Positions 34,604-44,269 are shown, counted from the first letter of the stretch. The stretch: 64,000 nucleotides of DNA from Bradyrhizobium lablabi (GCF_900141755.1 NZ_LT670844.1:4464001-4528000), one strand, 5' to 3'. Numbers and translations are program-made. The notes: generated by a model from the letters alone, not told the origin.

Positions 34604-36628
34604 TCAGCGGTTAAACAACTGTCGCAGCACGTCGTTCATGGGCTGGCTGTCCTGCTGCGCCGGCGGCGGGGCCGGATCGTTCGGCGCCTGCGCCGGTGGC
34701 GGGGCCGATGCGGCGGGAGCCTCAGTCGGAGGCGTTTGCGTTGGAATGCCGCGGCCGCGGCTCATTCCCTGCTGGAACAGGTTGCCCAGTGTCTCGCCGA
34801 GCTTGCCGAGCTGATCGCCCTGTCCGCCGCCAGTGCCGGCGCTGTTCCCGCCCGCTCCGCCGCCGCCCAATCCGTTCACCAATCCGCCGAGGCCGCCAAG
34901 ACCGCCGCCATTGGCGCCGAACAGCCCCTTGCCCATCTCCTTCAGTTTTGCGTACGCCGCATCCGGATTATCCAAAATGCCCGCCATATCCGGATAGATC
35001 CGCGGCTGTGCCCACGGGCCCTCGATCATCACGGGAATGCCGAGCCCGAGCGGATCGGACGCGCGGCCCTGGCCCTCGGTTGTCATCACGAGTTTTGGCT
35101 CGACCCGAAACGCCAGTTGCTTGGTGCCGAGATCGATGGTTCCTGTCCCCGTCATCCGCACCAGCGGCCCGACCAGGTTGAGGTCAGTCGTGACGGCCTG
35201 GCCCTTGTCGATCCGAAACGAGGCCGAGAGCTGGGAGAGATCAGTCACCTGCTCCTTGCCCTCCTGCCATCCGGACAGCGTGCTGGCGGTCAGGTTACGG
35301 ACCATCTGCGCCACGTTGAGGCCGCGGATGGTGCCGTCCTGGAAATTGGCGAACACGGTGCCGTTGAGGTTCGACATGATGGCGCGCTGGCTCATGCCGT
35401 AAGAACGCACGCTGATCTTCGCCTGCATCTTGCCGTCGAGCTTGTCGAAATCCGCCGCACTCTGCAAAAGCGGCAGCGCGCGCACGCCGACAATGTCGCT
35501 CGCCATCGCAAAGCCCGGGTTGCCGGTGGTGGCATCGATCAGGAACTGGCCGTTGACCTGGCCGCCATAGGCCGCAAGGTTCGGAAAACCGCATTTCAGC
35601 ACGCCGCCGGCAAGGGTCGCGTCGATCGCGGCCGGTGCGAAGCGCGCTTGCCCGATATTGAGCTCGGCGGCGGAAATCCTGACCTGGGCGTCGACATAGT
35701 TCATGCCGTTGAGATCGATCGTGGCGTTGCTCCAGGGTTGCGAACCCTGCGAGCCGGACTGATCGGCGGGCGCCTTGGACATTGCAATGTCGAGGCGCTG
35801 GAAATCGAGATCGAGCTTGACCAGTGGCTTGCTCGCCATGTCGACCGAGGCCCAGCCATTGAACGTCGCATCGCCGAGCGTTCCGGTGACGCCGTTGATC
35901 ATCACGATGGCGCCGTTGAGGCGGACCTCGGCCTTCGCCGTCAGCGGGGCATCGAGCGAGCCGGGCGCATCCAGCGTGAGCTCGAGGGGAATATTCTGCC
36001 GCTCCAGCGGCGCGGCCGGCGCGGTCGCCTTGATGTCGAATTTCAGCGGATGCTCGCCGGCACGCGCGCTGCCGGTGATCTTGACGTGACGGTCGGCGCC
36101 GATCCGGACATCGGCATTGATGCCGTCGATGTGATTTTCCACGCGGTCGTGCAGATTGGAGAGCACCACGCCACCATCGGTGACGGTCATGCGATCGATC
36201 GTGACATTATCGCCGTCAGAGGTGCCGGACTTTGTCGATCTCGAAGAAGCATTGGGCAATTGATCACGCTCGCGCAGCAACGGGCGATACAGGACCGGAT
36301 GGACGATCTTGAGTTCGGTGATTTTCGGCTTGCCCGACCAAATGCTGTTCAGCGTGATATCGGCCTGCACGCTGCCGATCGTCAGGCGGTTGCTGGTGTC
36401 GCGGTCCTTGGGGTCCTGCAGCGTCAGGTCGTTCAAGGTCACGTTCAGCGTCGGCCACAGGCCGATTTTGGTCCCGCCCTTAATCGTCAGCCGGTAGCCG
36501 GTTTCGCGCTCGACCCGGTCCTGTATTTGCGAGGTCAGGAAGCCGGACGGCACCCCGATGATCAGAAGCAACGCGGCGATAACGATGACGGCAGCGACGG
36601 CGGCGCCTGCGAATTTCAGTGCTCTCAT
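34604..36628 (-). CDS. AsmA family protein
   Basis: A 674-residue protein with one N-terminal transmembrane helix (about residues 5-25) and a large beta-rich periplasmic part of the AsmA type. The C-terminal AsmA domain is visible around VFANFQDGTIRGLNVAQMVR, LVGPLVRMTGTGTIDLGTKQ and GIPVMIEGPWAQPRIYPDMA. The last ~90 residues are Gly-rich and then Pro/Ala/Gln-rich, probably disordered. AsmA-like proteins act in phospholipid transport or outer membrane assembly. The start at 36628 (MRALKFAG) is preferred because the helix begins there. Confidence 0.92.
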   Translation of the reverse strand: MRALKFAGAAVAAVIVIAALLLIIGVPSGFLTSQIQDRVERETGYRLTIKGGTKIGLWPTLNVTLNDLTLQDPKDRDTSNRLTIGSVQADITLNSIWSGKPKITELKIVHPVLYRPLLRERDQLPNASSRSTKSGTSDGDNVTIDRMTVTDGGVVLSNLHDRVENHIDGINADVRIGADRHVKITGSARAGEHPLKFDIKATAPAAPLERQNIPLELTLDAPGSLDAPLTAKAEVRLNGAIVMINGVTGTLGDATFNGWASVDMASKPLVKLDLDFQRLDIAMSKAPADQSGSQGSQPWSNATIDLNGMNYVDAQVRISAAELNIGQARFAPAAIDATLAGGVLKCGFPNLAAYGGQVNGQFLIDATTGNPGFAMASDIVGVRALPLLQSAADFDKLDGKMQAKISVRSYGMSQRAIMSNLNGTVFANFQDGTIRGLNVAQMVRNLTASTLSGWQEGKEQVTDLSQLSASFRIDKGQAVTTDLNLVGPLVRMTGTGTIDLGTKQLAFRVEPKLVMTTEGQGRASDPLGLGIPVMIEGPWAQPRIYPDMAGILDNPDAAYAKLKEMGKGLFGANGGGLGGLGGLVNGLGGGGAGGNSAGTGGGQGDQLGKLGETLGNLFQQGMSRGRGIPTQTPPTEAPAASAPPPAQAPNDPAPPPAQQDSQPMNDVLRQLFNR

Positions 36629-36773
36629 GACGAATTTCCAAACCGGGCAAGCGGCTTCGATCTCAGCCGCGCCATCTCGGGCCATATCAGGGCGTGGCCT
36701 TTTCCCTTAAGCTTATCCCGGAAGGGGAGGCCGCTCAAAGGAGCTAAAAATAGTCCGGGGTGCTGCAAACTTA

Positions 36774-36789
36774 TGTGACTTATGGCACA
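36774..36789. promoter_or_regulatory. CRP-type box 2, one mismatch, upstream of the CRP-family gene
   Basis: TGTGACTTATGGCACA matches TGTGA-N6-TCACA except for G in place of T at the first position of the right half. It lies 89 bp before the ATG at 36878, a usual distance for autoregulation. Confidence 0.5.
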
Positions 36790-36877
36790 CTTCTCCGGAC
36801 GGCATTTTGCAAGACCACCCATTTGACGATTTTGATCTGGCTCCGGTTCGAGCCTAGTTCCCAAGGAAGGCATTGCA

Positions 36878-37552
36878 ATGAGCAAACAGGCCGAATTTGC
36901 GGTCATTTTGAAAATGAATCCGATGTTCGCGGACCTAGGCTCCGACGAATTGCAGCGGATTTCCGGCCTTTGCCACACCCAGAATCTCGGCGTCGGCGAG
37001 ATGCTGTTCCAAAAGGGCGATCCCGGCGACGCCCTGTTCGGGGTCCGCCGCGGGCAGATCCGGATCGAGACCGGGGCTTCCGACGGCAGCCGCCTGACCC
37101 TGAATTTCATGGGTCCCGGCGATCTCTTCGGCGAGGTCGCCGTCCTCGACGGCCAGAGCCGCACCGCGGATGCGACCGCGGGCGAGCCTACCGAATTGTT
37201 CGTGCTGCGGCGGGAGGATTTCCTTTCGCATCTCGAGCGCGAGCCGAAGGTCGCGATCAAGATCATCCAGCTGTTGTGCCAGCGCATCCGCTGGCAGAGC
37301 GAGCGGATGGAGGAATCCATGCTGCAGCCATTACCCATACGCCTGGCGCGAAGGCTGTGTGCACTGGCTTCCGATTACGGCTCCGAGGTGCACATCTCCC
37401 AGGAGCAACTCGGCATCTTCGTCGGCGCCGCGCGCGAAAGCGTCAACCGCCAACTGCAGCTCTGGCGGAAAGACGGCATTTTGGATTTACAGCGCGGCCG
37501 CATATTGCTGCAGAACATGACCAAGCTGACGGCGGTGGCACGGAACGAGTGA
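36878..37552 (+). CDS. Crp/Fnr family transcriptional regulator (cAMP-type)
   Basis: A 224-residue protein with an N-terminal cyclic nucleotide-binding domain (about 20-130) and a C-terminal winged helix. The phosphate-binding cassette reads GPGDLFGEVAVLDGQSRTAD and keeps the Gly-Glu and Arg-Thr that bind cAMP in CRP; no Fnr-type Cys cluster is seen. The recognition helix GAARESVNRQLQLW keeps Arg-Glu and the Arg four residues on, which in E. coli CRP read TGTGA. The start is set by AAGGCATTGCA just upstream. It may bind the TGTGA-N6-TCACA boxes in this window. Confidence 0.92.
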   Translation: MSKQAEFAVILKMNPMFADLGSDELQRISGLCHTQNLGVGEMLFQKGDPGDALFGVRRGQIRIETGASDGSRLTLNFMGPGDLFGEVAVLDGQSRTADATAGEPTELFVLRREDFLSHLEREPKVAIKIIQLLCQRIRWQSERMEESMLQPLPIRLARRLCALASDYGSEVHISQEQLGIFVGAARESVNRQLQLWRKDGILDLQRGRILLQNMTKLTAVARNE

Positions 37553-37658
37553 GGGCGGTCAGATCCGCGCTTCCCGTCCATGCGAACCGGCTTCGCTTGA
37601 ATCAGTCGTAGCGGCGGCGGTCCTCGCCGCTATCCAGATTAACCGAGCTCTGCACTAC

Positions 37659-40600
37659 CTACTCAGCCGCAGGCGAGTGCACGATCGAGGGCGGCTGCGG
37701 CTTATGTTCGGCCGGCGGATGCGCACCATGTCCAGCCGGCGCATCCTCGCTCTCCCCGTGCGAGACCACGAGCTTCTTCCCGAAACGCCAGAACAGCGCG
37801 CCGACGTCGTCCATCATCATGAACATCGCCGGCACGAACACGAGAGACAAGACGGTCGAGAACACCAGGCCGCCGATCACCGCGAGCGCCATCGGCGAGC
37901 GGAATTCGCCGCCGGCGCCGAATGCCAGCGCCGAGGGCATCATGCCGGCGGCCATCGCGATCGTGGTCATCACGATCGGGCGGGCGCGCTTCATGCCGGC
38001 GTCGATGATGGCTTCATCCCGCGGCTTGCCTTCGCGAATCGATTCGACCGCGAATTCCACCAGCATGATGGCGTTCTTGGTGACGATGCCCATCAGCATC
38101 AGGATGCCGATCCAGACCGGCGTCGTCAGCTGCTTGCCGGTCACCAGCAACGCGGCGATCGCGCCGCCGATCGACAGCGGCAGCGAGAACAGGATGGTGA
38201 TCGGCTGCAGGAAGGTTCCGAACAATAGCACCAGCACCGCATAGACCATCATCAGGCCGGAGGTGATGGCGGTGGCAAAGCCCGCCGACAATTCGTTCAG
38301 GCTTTCGGCGTCGCCCGACGGGCTCACCTTGACGCCTTTCGGCAGGCTCTTCATGACCGGCAGGTCGTAGATTTTCTTGGTGGCGTCGCCGAGCGCCGCG
38401 GTGCCGACGAGATCGGCCGCGACCGTTGCCTGCCGTTCGCGGTCATAGCGGTTGATGCTGGTCGGGCCCTGGTCGAGTTTGATGTCGGCGATGACCGACA
38501 GCGGCACGCCGCCCTTTTCGCCGTGCTCGCCCAAGGGAACGCGCAACTGCTCGAGCAACGAGAGATCGCCGCGCGCGGCGTCTTCGAGCTGGACGCGGAT
38601 CGGCACAAGGCGGTCGCCGGCGTCGAATTTCGCCAGCGCCGGACCGACGTCGCCGATGGTGGCGACGCGGATGGTCTGCGACAGGCTTTCGGTGGAAACG
38701 CCGAGCCGCGCCGCCAGATCCGCCCGCGGCTGGATCCGCAATTCGGGCCGGTCGAGCGAGGTCTCGGAAATCACATTGGCAATCAACGGAATTCGCTTCA
38801 TCTGGGTCGCGAGTTCGCTCGCAACGTTGCTGACGATGTTGCTGTCGACGCCGGTGACGACCAGCGAGATGGCGCGCAGGCCGTTTTCGTCGAGGAACCA
38901 GAACCGGATATCGGGGACGTTCTCCAGTTCCTGGCTGATCGCGAGTTCGAGTTCGCGCTGGGTGATCTTGCGCTCGGTCTTCGGCGTGTAATTGATGATC
39001 AACGCCGCGCGGCGCACCTCAAAGGTTCCCGGCGGCACCCTTCCGCCGTCGACGAACACGCTTCTGACCTCGGGACGCTTGCGCAGGCGCGCGACGATCT
39101 CTTCGGTGGTCTTCTCGGTAAAGGCGAGCTGCGAGCCCGGCGGCAGCTCCATCGCGAGCAGCGAGCGCGCGGTGTCCTGCGCCGGCAAGAAGCCCTGGGG
39201 CAACAGCGTGATGCTCCAGATCGAGGCGGCGAAGATGCCGAAGCCGATCAGCACGGTGATGAAGTAATGATGCACCGACCAGGTCACGAGCCTTGTATAG
39301 CCCTTCAGCACGCGCCCCGGCGGCGGGTCGTCATGCGCATGATCTTTCAGGAAATAGGCGGCCAGCACCGGCGTGACGAAGCGGGCGGCGAGCAGCGAGA
39401 AGAACACCTGCACCGACACCGTGATGCCGAATTGCTTGAAGAACTGCCCGGCGATGCCGGACATGAAACTTGCGGGCGCGAAGATCGCGATGATGGTCAG
39501 TGAGATCGCGATCACCGCGAGACCGATTTCGTCGGCGGCCTCGAGCGCCGCGCGATAAGGCGATTTGCCCATACGCATGTGGCGCACGATATTCTCGATC
39601 TCGACGATAGCGTCGTCGACCAGAATACCGGTGGACAGCGTAATCGCGAGGAAGCTGACCAGGTTCAGCGAGAATCCCAGAATGTCCATCGCCCAGAACG
39701 CCGGGAAGATCGACAATGGCAGCGAGATCGCGGCGATGATGGTGGCGCGGATATCGCGCAGGAACAGCAGCACGATAATGACGGCGAGAATGGCGCCTTC
39801 GAACAGGGTCGAGATCGCGGCTTCGTAATTGCCTTTTGTGAACTCCACCGAGGTGTCGATCAGTTTCAGATCGACATCGGGATAGGCGACTTTGAGCGCG
39901 TCGATCCGCTTCTGCACAAGGCCCGCGACCACCACGTCGCTGGCGCCTTTGGAACGTTTGATGCCGAGCGCAACCACCGGCTCGCCGTTGAAACGCGCAA
40001 AGGTCCGGCGATCGGCGATGGTATCGGTGACGGTGCCGAGATCGTCGAGGCGCACCTCGCCGCCGCCGAATAGCGGAATCATGGTGCCGGCGAGATCGTT
40101 CAGCGTCTTGGCGCCGGCGAGCGTGCGGATCGCCTGGTCGTTCTTGCCGATCTCGGCGCGGCCGCCGGCGAGATCGACATTGGTGCCGCGCAGGCTCTGG
40201 CTGACATTGACGGCGGTGAGCCCCGCAGCCTGCAGCCGATCGGGATCGAGCGAGACCAGAATCTCGCGCTCGACACCGCCGATACGCTCGACCTGGGCGA
40301 CGCCGCGCACGCCCTGCAGCGCGCGTTTGACCACGTCGTCGACGAAGTAGGACAATTGCTCCGGCGTCTTGCCGGGCGAGATCGCCGCATAAGTGACGAT
40401 CGGCAGGCCGATCACGTCGACCCGCTGGATCAAGGGCTCGGTGACGTTTTGCGGCAAATTGGCGCGGACGCGCGTGACGGCGTCCTTGACGTCGTTGAGC
40501 GCCCGGTCGGTGTTGGTCTCGAGCGCGAACTGGATCGTCGTCACCGACAACCCGTCGGTGATCGAGGAAGAAATATGCCGCACGCCTTCGACGCCGGAGA

Positions 40601-40817
40601 CGCCGTCTTCGATCGTCTTGGTGACTTGCGATTCAAGTTCGGCCGGCGCGGCGCCGAATTGCGATACCGCAACCGAGATGACCGGAATGTCGGCCGACGG
40701 CAGCCGCGTCACCGCGAGCTTGGTAAAACTGACCCAGCCGAGCACCAACAGGATGATCGAAAACACGACGGAGGGCAGCGGATTTCGGATCGACCATGCC
40801 GAGATATTGAGTGCCAT
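37659..40817 (-). CDS. RND efflux transporter permease (HAE1/AcrB type)
   Basis: A 1052-residue inner membrane pump with the AcrB layout: 12 hydrophobic segments in two groups (after residue ~335 and after ~860) and two large periplasmic loops. NPLPSVVFSIILLVLGWVSF is the first helix. LSTGILVDDAIVEIENIVRH in helix 4 carries the Asp used in proton relay. The start (ATG 40817) overlaps the adaptor stop by one base (TGATG). The C-terminal ~35 residues are His/Pro-rich and outside the conserved core. Substrates are unknown. Confidence 0.95.
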   Translation of the reverse strand: MALNISAWSIRNPLPSVVFSIILLVLGWVSFTKLAVTRLPSADIPVISVAVSQFGAAPAELESQVTKTIEDGVSGVEGVRHISSSITDGLSVTTIQFALETNTDRALNDVKDAVTRVRANLPQNVTEPLIQRVDVIGLPIVTYAAISPGKTPEQLSYFVDDVVKRALQGVRGVAQVERIGGVEREILVSLDPDRLQAAGLTAVNVSQSLRGTNVDLAGGRAEIGKNDQAIRTLAGAKTLNDLAGTMIPLFGGGEVRLDDLGTVTDTIADRRTFARFNGEPVVALGIKRSKGASDVVVAGLVQKRIDALKVAYPDVDLKLIDTSVEFTKGNYEAAISTLFEGAILAVIIVLLFLRDIRATIIAAISLPLSIFPAFWAMDILGFSLNLVSFLAITLSTGILVDDAIVEIENIVRHMRMGKSPYRAALEAADEIGLAVIAISLTIIAIFAPASFMSGIAGQFFKQFGITVSVQVFFSLLAARFVTPVLAAYFLKDHAHDDPPPGRVLKGYTRLVTWSVHHYFITVLIGFGIFAASIWSITLLPQGFLPAQDTARSLLAMELPPGSQLAFTEKTTEEIVARLRKRPEVRSVFVDGGRVPPGTFEVRRAALIINYTPKTERKITQRELELAISQELENVPDIRFWFLDENGLRAISLVVTGVDSNIVSNVASELATQMKRIPLIANVISETSLDRPELRIQPRADLAARLGVSTESLSQTIRVATIGDVGPALAKFDAGDRLVPIRVQLEDAARGDLSLLEQLRVPLGEHGEKGGVPLSVIADIKLDQGPTSINRYDRERQATVAADLVGTAALGDATKKIYDLPVMKSLPKGVKVSPSGDAESLNELSAGFATAITSGLMMVYAVLVLLFGTFLQPITILFSLPLSIGGAIAALLVTGKQLTTPVWIGILMLMGIVTKNAIMLVEFAVESIREGKPRDEAIIDAGMKRARPIVMTTIAMAAGMMPSALAFGAGGEFRSPMALAVIGGLVFSTVLSLVFVPAMFMMMDDVGALFWRFGKKLVVSHGESEDAPAGHGAHPPAEHKPQPPSIVHSPAAE

Positions 40818-41752
40818 CAGCGTACCCGCGTGCGATCAAGGTCCTCGGCGAACGTCGTCTTGATCTTGTCGCCGTCGTGCAGCGAAGAGCCGGCGTCGGC
40901 CACGACGACTTCGCCGACGTCGAGGCCTTCCAGGATTTCCGTGCTCGTGTCGGACACCAGTCCGACCCGAACCTTTCGCGTCTCAACCGTATCTCCTTTG
41001 ACCACCTGAACTGTCAGATGGTCAATGGCGGTATGGGGGATCGCGACCCCGCAACTGCGCTTGGCGTCGATATTGGCGCGGGCAAACATTCCGACCTTGA
41101 GCGTCGGGTTGTTGGTCAGCGTGATCCTGACATGGCCGAGCTGGGTTGGGCGATCGATCTGCGGCGAAATCAGCCTGACGCGTCCGGGAAGGTCCGGCCC
41201 GTTGTCCCGGCTGATCCGTGCGGTCGCTCCCGGATTGAGCTTGAGCATGTGGACGCTCGGAACCTGTGCGTCCAGCTCGATTTCATTGTTGACCGAAATC
41301 CGGAACATCGGCCCGGCCTGCGGCGAGGCCGGCGCACCGGCGATGGTCCTGACCTCGGTGACGAGGCCGGGCGCCGGCGCGCGCAGCGATGTGGGGGGCG
41401 GCCTTCCGCCGCCTTGTTGGGATTGGGCGCCGGGCTGCGCCGGGGGCGGGGTCAGCCGCGCCAGTTCCTGATTGTCGGTGACCAAATCGCCTTCGCGGAC
41501 CAAGACCTCCGAAACCTTCGATCCCTCCTGATCGACCCCGACCACCGCTTCCCGGCGCGGCACGATGAACCCGGTGACCCGCACCAGATCGGAGAAACAC
41601 GCATTGGTGGACTTTGTCACAACGACCAGCGCGTTGCTCGGCGTTTCCTTTTCCTCGGGGTGAGGACGGTGCTCAAACCAGTACCATCCGCCACCCAGGG
41701 CAGCGAGGAAAACCACTGCCATTGCAGGCTTGAGGTATTCGGAGAATATCAT
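40817..41752 (-). CDS. RND periplasmic adaptor protein
   Basis: A 311-residue membrane-fusion protein with an N-terminal signal or anchor (residues 7-25). NACFSDLVRVTGFIVPRREA opens the domain, and the lipoyl-like block is SEVLVREGDLVTDNQELARL. A barrel and membrane-proximal region follow. The gene overlaps the pump gene by one base, so adaptor and pump are made together. It is paralogous to the orphan adaptor at 23632-24534. The coiled-coil hairpin is short (a Pro/Gln/Gly insert near residue 110 instead). Confidence 0.92.
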   Translation of the reverse strand: MIFSEYLKPAMAVVFLAALGGGWYWFEHRPHPEEKETPSNALVVVTKSTNACFSDLVRVTGFIVPRREAVVGVDQEGSKVSEVLVREGDLVTDNQELARLTPPPAQPGAQSQQGGGRPPPTSLRAPAPGLVTEVRTIAGAPASPQAGPMFRISVNNEIELDAQVPSVHMLKLNPGATARISRDNGPDLPGRVRLISPQIDRPTQLGHVRITLTNNPTLKVGMFARANIDAKRSCGVAIPHTAIDHLTVQVVKGDTVETRKVRVGLVSDTSTEILEGLDVGEVVVADAGSSLHDGDKIKTTFAEDLDRTRVR

Positions 41753-41802
41753 CGCCGGATCAGTCCAGACCTACGCGGGAAATACGATAAGTGCCTTTAT
41801 AC

Positions 41803-41875
41803 CGTCATTGCGGGCGCAAGCGAAGCAATCCGGACAGGCGAAAGCAAGAGCCGGGTTAATTCGTCGCAATGACGG
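41803..41875. repeat. Palindromic repeat, family E copy 4
   Basis: CGTCATTGCGGGCGCAAGCG at the left and CGTCGCAATGACGGG at the right, with GAAGCAATCCGGAC inside. More diverged than copy 3. Confidence 0.8.
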
Positions 41876-41906
41876 GAAAAAAGCAGATCGCCCGGGAAAT
41901 GAATAA

Positions 41907-41930
41907 GCGTCCCGCAGGGCTGCGGGACGC
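41907..41930 (-). terminator. Terminator-like hairpin after the OmpA-like gene
   Basis: GCGTCCCGCA-GGGC-TGCGGGACGC is a perfect 10-bp stem about 40 bp beyond the stop at 41971. On the minus strand TTATTCATTT follows, a weak T-rich tail. Confidence 0.7.
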
Positions 41931-41970
41931 GTGGGAGCTGCAGAAGCTTGGACGGTGCCACGAGAGGGCT

Positions 41971-42630
41971 TTACTTGGACGCCGTCGCCTTGTTTTCCAT
42001 ATTGACGACCTGCACCCGGCGGTTGACTTCCGAGAGCGGGTTATCCGCGTCCTTGAGCTTGCTCTTGCCGTAACCGACCGTCACGAGGTCGCTTCCGGCA
42101 ATACCGTATTTGTCGACCAGATATTTCTTGATCGAGTCGGCACGCCGCTCGGAGAGATCCTGGTTGTAGGCTTCGCCGCCGGCGGCGTCGGTGTGACCGG
42201 CGACCACGAAGGTCGAGCCCTTCAGGTCGGGATTGGTAAGCGCCCGTCCCAGCGCCTGGACGGAAGGCATGGACTTTGTGCTGATATCGGCCGAGTTGTA
42301 GTCGAAGTTGATTTCCAGATCGATTTTCGGCTTGTCCTTGACGATGGTGGCGATTTCCTCGCGCTCGGTCGATGAAAGCGAGCGCGTCGACCGGCCGCGG
42401 ATTTGCTGGACAAAACGCCCTTCCTCGGCGCTCACGGCCGGATCGACCTGCTGCGGCCCAACCGACAGGCCGCGGGTCAGCGGCTTCTTGGGCGGCGCCA
42501 GCGCCTTGACGATCTGATCCTCGGTGACATCCCCGGCGACGGCCGTTGCCACGCCAAAGGAAAGTGCTGCGCCGATCGTCAGTAGCGAAAGGATAGCGGC
42601 AAAACTTCCCCTTCCAGACTTTTTCGACAT
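41971..42630 (-). CDS. OmpA family protein
   Basis: A 219-residue exported protein with a signal peptide (about residues 10-32). A C-terminal OmpA-like peptidoglycan-binding domain (about 110-215) has FDYNSADISTKSMPSVQALG, VVAGHTDAAGGEAYNQDLSE and RADSIKKYLVDKYGI; the conserved Asp and Arg for diaminopimelate binding are in these last two blocks. It could anchor a periplasmic complex to the cell wall. It sits between the RND pair and the pseudo-caspase gene, all on the minus strand but with gaps of over 150 bp. Confidence 0.92.
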   Translation of the reverse strand: MSKKSGRGSFAAILSLLTIGAALSFGVATAVAGDVTEDQIVKALAPPKKPLTRGLSVGPQQVDPAVSAEEGRFVQQIRGRSTRSLSSTEREEIATIVKDKPKIDLEINFDYNSADISTKSMPSVQALGRALTNPDLKGSTFVVAGHTDAAGGEAYNQDLSERRADSIKKYLVDKYGIAGSDLVTVGYGKSKLKDADNPLSEVNRRVQVVNMENKATASK

Positions 42631-42784
42631 TGCCAGTCCCTCCTGCGCTGCCCGCGCGGTTCCAAATCAATTTGCAAAACGACCGCTTAAAAAAATCGGT
42701 CGCGGCCTTGCTTAAGCTACCTTGTTTGTCTCTGGCGGCGCCCCGGGGGTTCGAGGACACCTCACCCGTCAACTCAAATAATCG

Positions 42785-44269
42785 TCAACGCACCCCGTAA
42801 CTGGCGAATTCCTTGACAATATTCGGATCCATGGCCTTGGCGTTGTTTATATCCAGTTCGCCCTCAGAAATCGAGCCATTGCGCTGCTTGGCAAGGCCCC
42901 GCCCGTACAGCGACGACGTCAATCGCGGGTTGATCTTCAGCGCGGCGTCAAAATCGGCAATCGCATTCTTGGCCAGCCCGCTTTTGAGGTTGACCAGGCC
43001 ACGGCTGTCCAGGGCATCGACGAAGTTCGGGCGCAGCCGAAGCGCCTCGTTGCAATCCTTCAAGGCAGCCTGCAGGTCGCCGATCACCGTGCGCGCCCAG
43101 CAGCGGTTGTTGTAGGCCTCGACATCCTTCGGGTTGAGCCGGATGGTGTCGTCGAAGTCCCGGATCGCGAGGCTATAAGCACCTTTACTGGCATAGACCT
43201 GCCCGCGCCGATAAAGCGCGTTCTGATCGTCGGGGTTTTCGGCGAGTTTTGCGGTCAGGCTCTTGATCGTCGGGTCGTCGGCCAGCGCAAGCACCGTCTC
43301 GTCTTTCTTGTCCGTCGACTGGTCGGCGGCAGGCGGCGGCAGGATTTCGACCTTTGGCGGCGGTGGGGGCGGCGGCAACGGCAGCGGGTCGACGCGTGGG
43401 GGCGGCAGAGGAGCCGGGGCCGGCGAAGGCGATTGAGGCAAATTCGCCACCGGGCCCGGAGCAGGCGCAGGCAGCGGTTGAGGCGAAGGCGGCCGATTGC
43501 CGGTGCCCGGGATGAACGAAAAGTCTTCGGCGAGAGACGACGAAATCCACGGCACCTGCTCGCTGCGCGAGGCGCGGGTGACGCCGAGGCGGGTGCGGTT
43601 GAGCGTCTCTTCGGCCATCAGGTCGGGGACGCGAATTTCCTTCAAGAGCTCCTGCACGAACAGGCTGTGATCGCCGCCATTGTCGGAGATGACCGAAGAC
43701 AGCGCCGCCGAATACATCACCAGCGTACCATTCGGTGCGATCACGGGCGCCAAACCCGCGGAAAAGCTGCGGAACCGCCGCTCGAACGGGTTGCGCCTCG
43801 AGGCATCGATCAGGGCGATCTTGACGCCCGCGCCGCGATTGTTGATTTCGCCCAGCACCGACTCCAGGCCGAAGCCATCGCGCCGAACATCCGGTTCGGT
43901 CCAGATCTGCGCGTCGACCGGGATCATGTAGCTTTGGCGGCCGGACTGGACGCCAAAGCCGCTAAAGAAAATCAGCACCACCGAGCCCGGTTTGATCCGT
44001 CCGTAGAGCTTGTCGAAGGCGCGATGCATCGCATCGCCGGTCATGTTTTCGCCGACCTCGACGTTGAATCCGTCGCGCTTGAGTTCGTCGGCGACGTCGC
44101 GGGCGTCATTGATGGGTTCTTTGAGCGGCGCATCGGCGTCGGGATATTTCGCGTTACCGATCACCAGCGCAAACCGGTCCGCCGCCGCAAAGCAGGGAAC
44201 GACAGGCGCGACCGAAAAAATCGCGACCGACAAAATCGAGGTCACAAGCAATAAGAGGCGAAGTCTCAT
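42785..44269 (-). CDS. Caspase-fold protein lacking catalytic residues, fused to TPR repeats
   Basis: A 494-residue protein starting at 44269 (MRLRLLLLVTS), with a signal peptide (to about residue 30). A p20-like caspase domain (about 32-255) begins FALVIGNAKYPDADAP. The catalytic His position reads FFSGFGVQ (Phe105) and the Cys position IDASRRNP (Ser157), so no protease activity is expected. A Pro-rich linker (about 258-315) leads to about four TPR repeats (about 345-480). TPRs suggest protein binding. Its paralogue at 22376 lacks linker and TPRs. An upstream start at 44335 has no support. Confidence 0.88.
   Translation of the reverse strand: MRLRLLLLVTSILSVAIFSVAPVVPCFAAADRFALVIGNAKYPDADAPLKEPINDARDVADELKRDGFNVEVGENMTGDAMHRAFDKLYGRIKPGSVVLIFFSGFGVQSGRQSYMIPVDAQIWTEPDVRRDGFGLESVLGEINNRGAGVKIALIDASRRNPFERRFRSFSAGLAPVIAPNGTLVMYSAALSSVISDNGGDHSLFVQELLKEIRVPDLMAEETLNRTRLGVTRASRSEQVPWISSSLAEDFSFIPGTGNRPPSPQPLPAPAPGPVANLPQSPSPAPAPLPPPRVDPLPLPPPPPPPKVEILPPPAADQSTDKKDETVLALADDPTIKSLTAKLAENPDDQNALYRRGQVYASKGAYSLAIRDFDDTIRLNPKDVEAYNNRCWARTVIGDLQAALKDCNEALRLRPNFVDALDSRGLVNLKSGLAKNAIADFDAALKINPRLTSSLYGRGLAKQRNGSISEGELDINNAKAMDPNIVKEFASYGVR

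Noticed and set aside
34574..36778. 734-residue open frame on the plus strand
   Set aside because: Antisense to the AsmA gene, Arg/Gly-rich, no domain and no ribosome binding site.
36878..37552. Oxygen-sensing FixK/Fnr regulator
   Set aside because: No N-terminal Cys cluster, and the recognition helix has the CRP-type Arg-Glu...Arg pattern.
42041..42772. 243-residue open frame overlapping the OmpA-like gene
   Set aside because: It shares strand with the OmpA gene in another frame and is Arg/Gly-rich; the OmpA frame has clear domain evidence.
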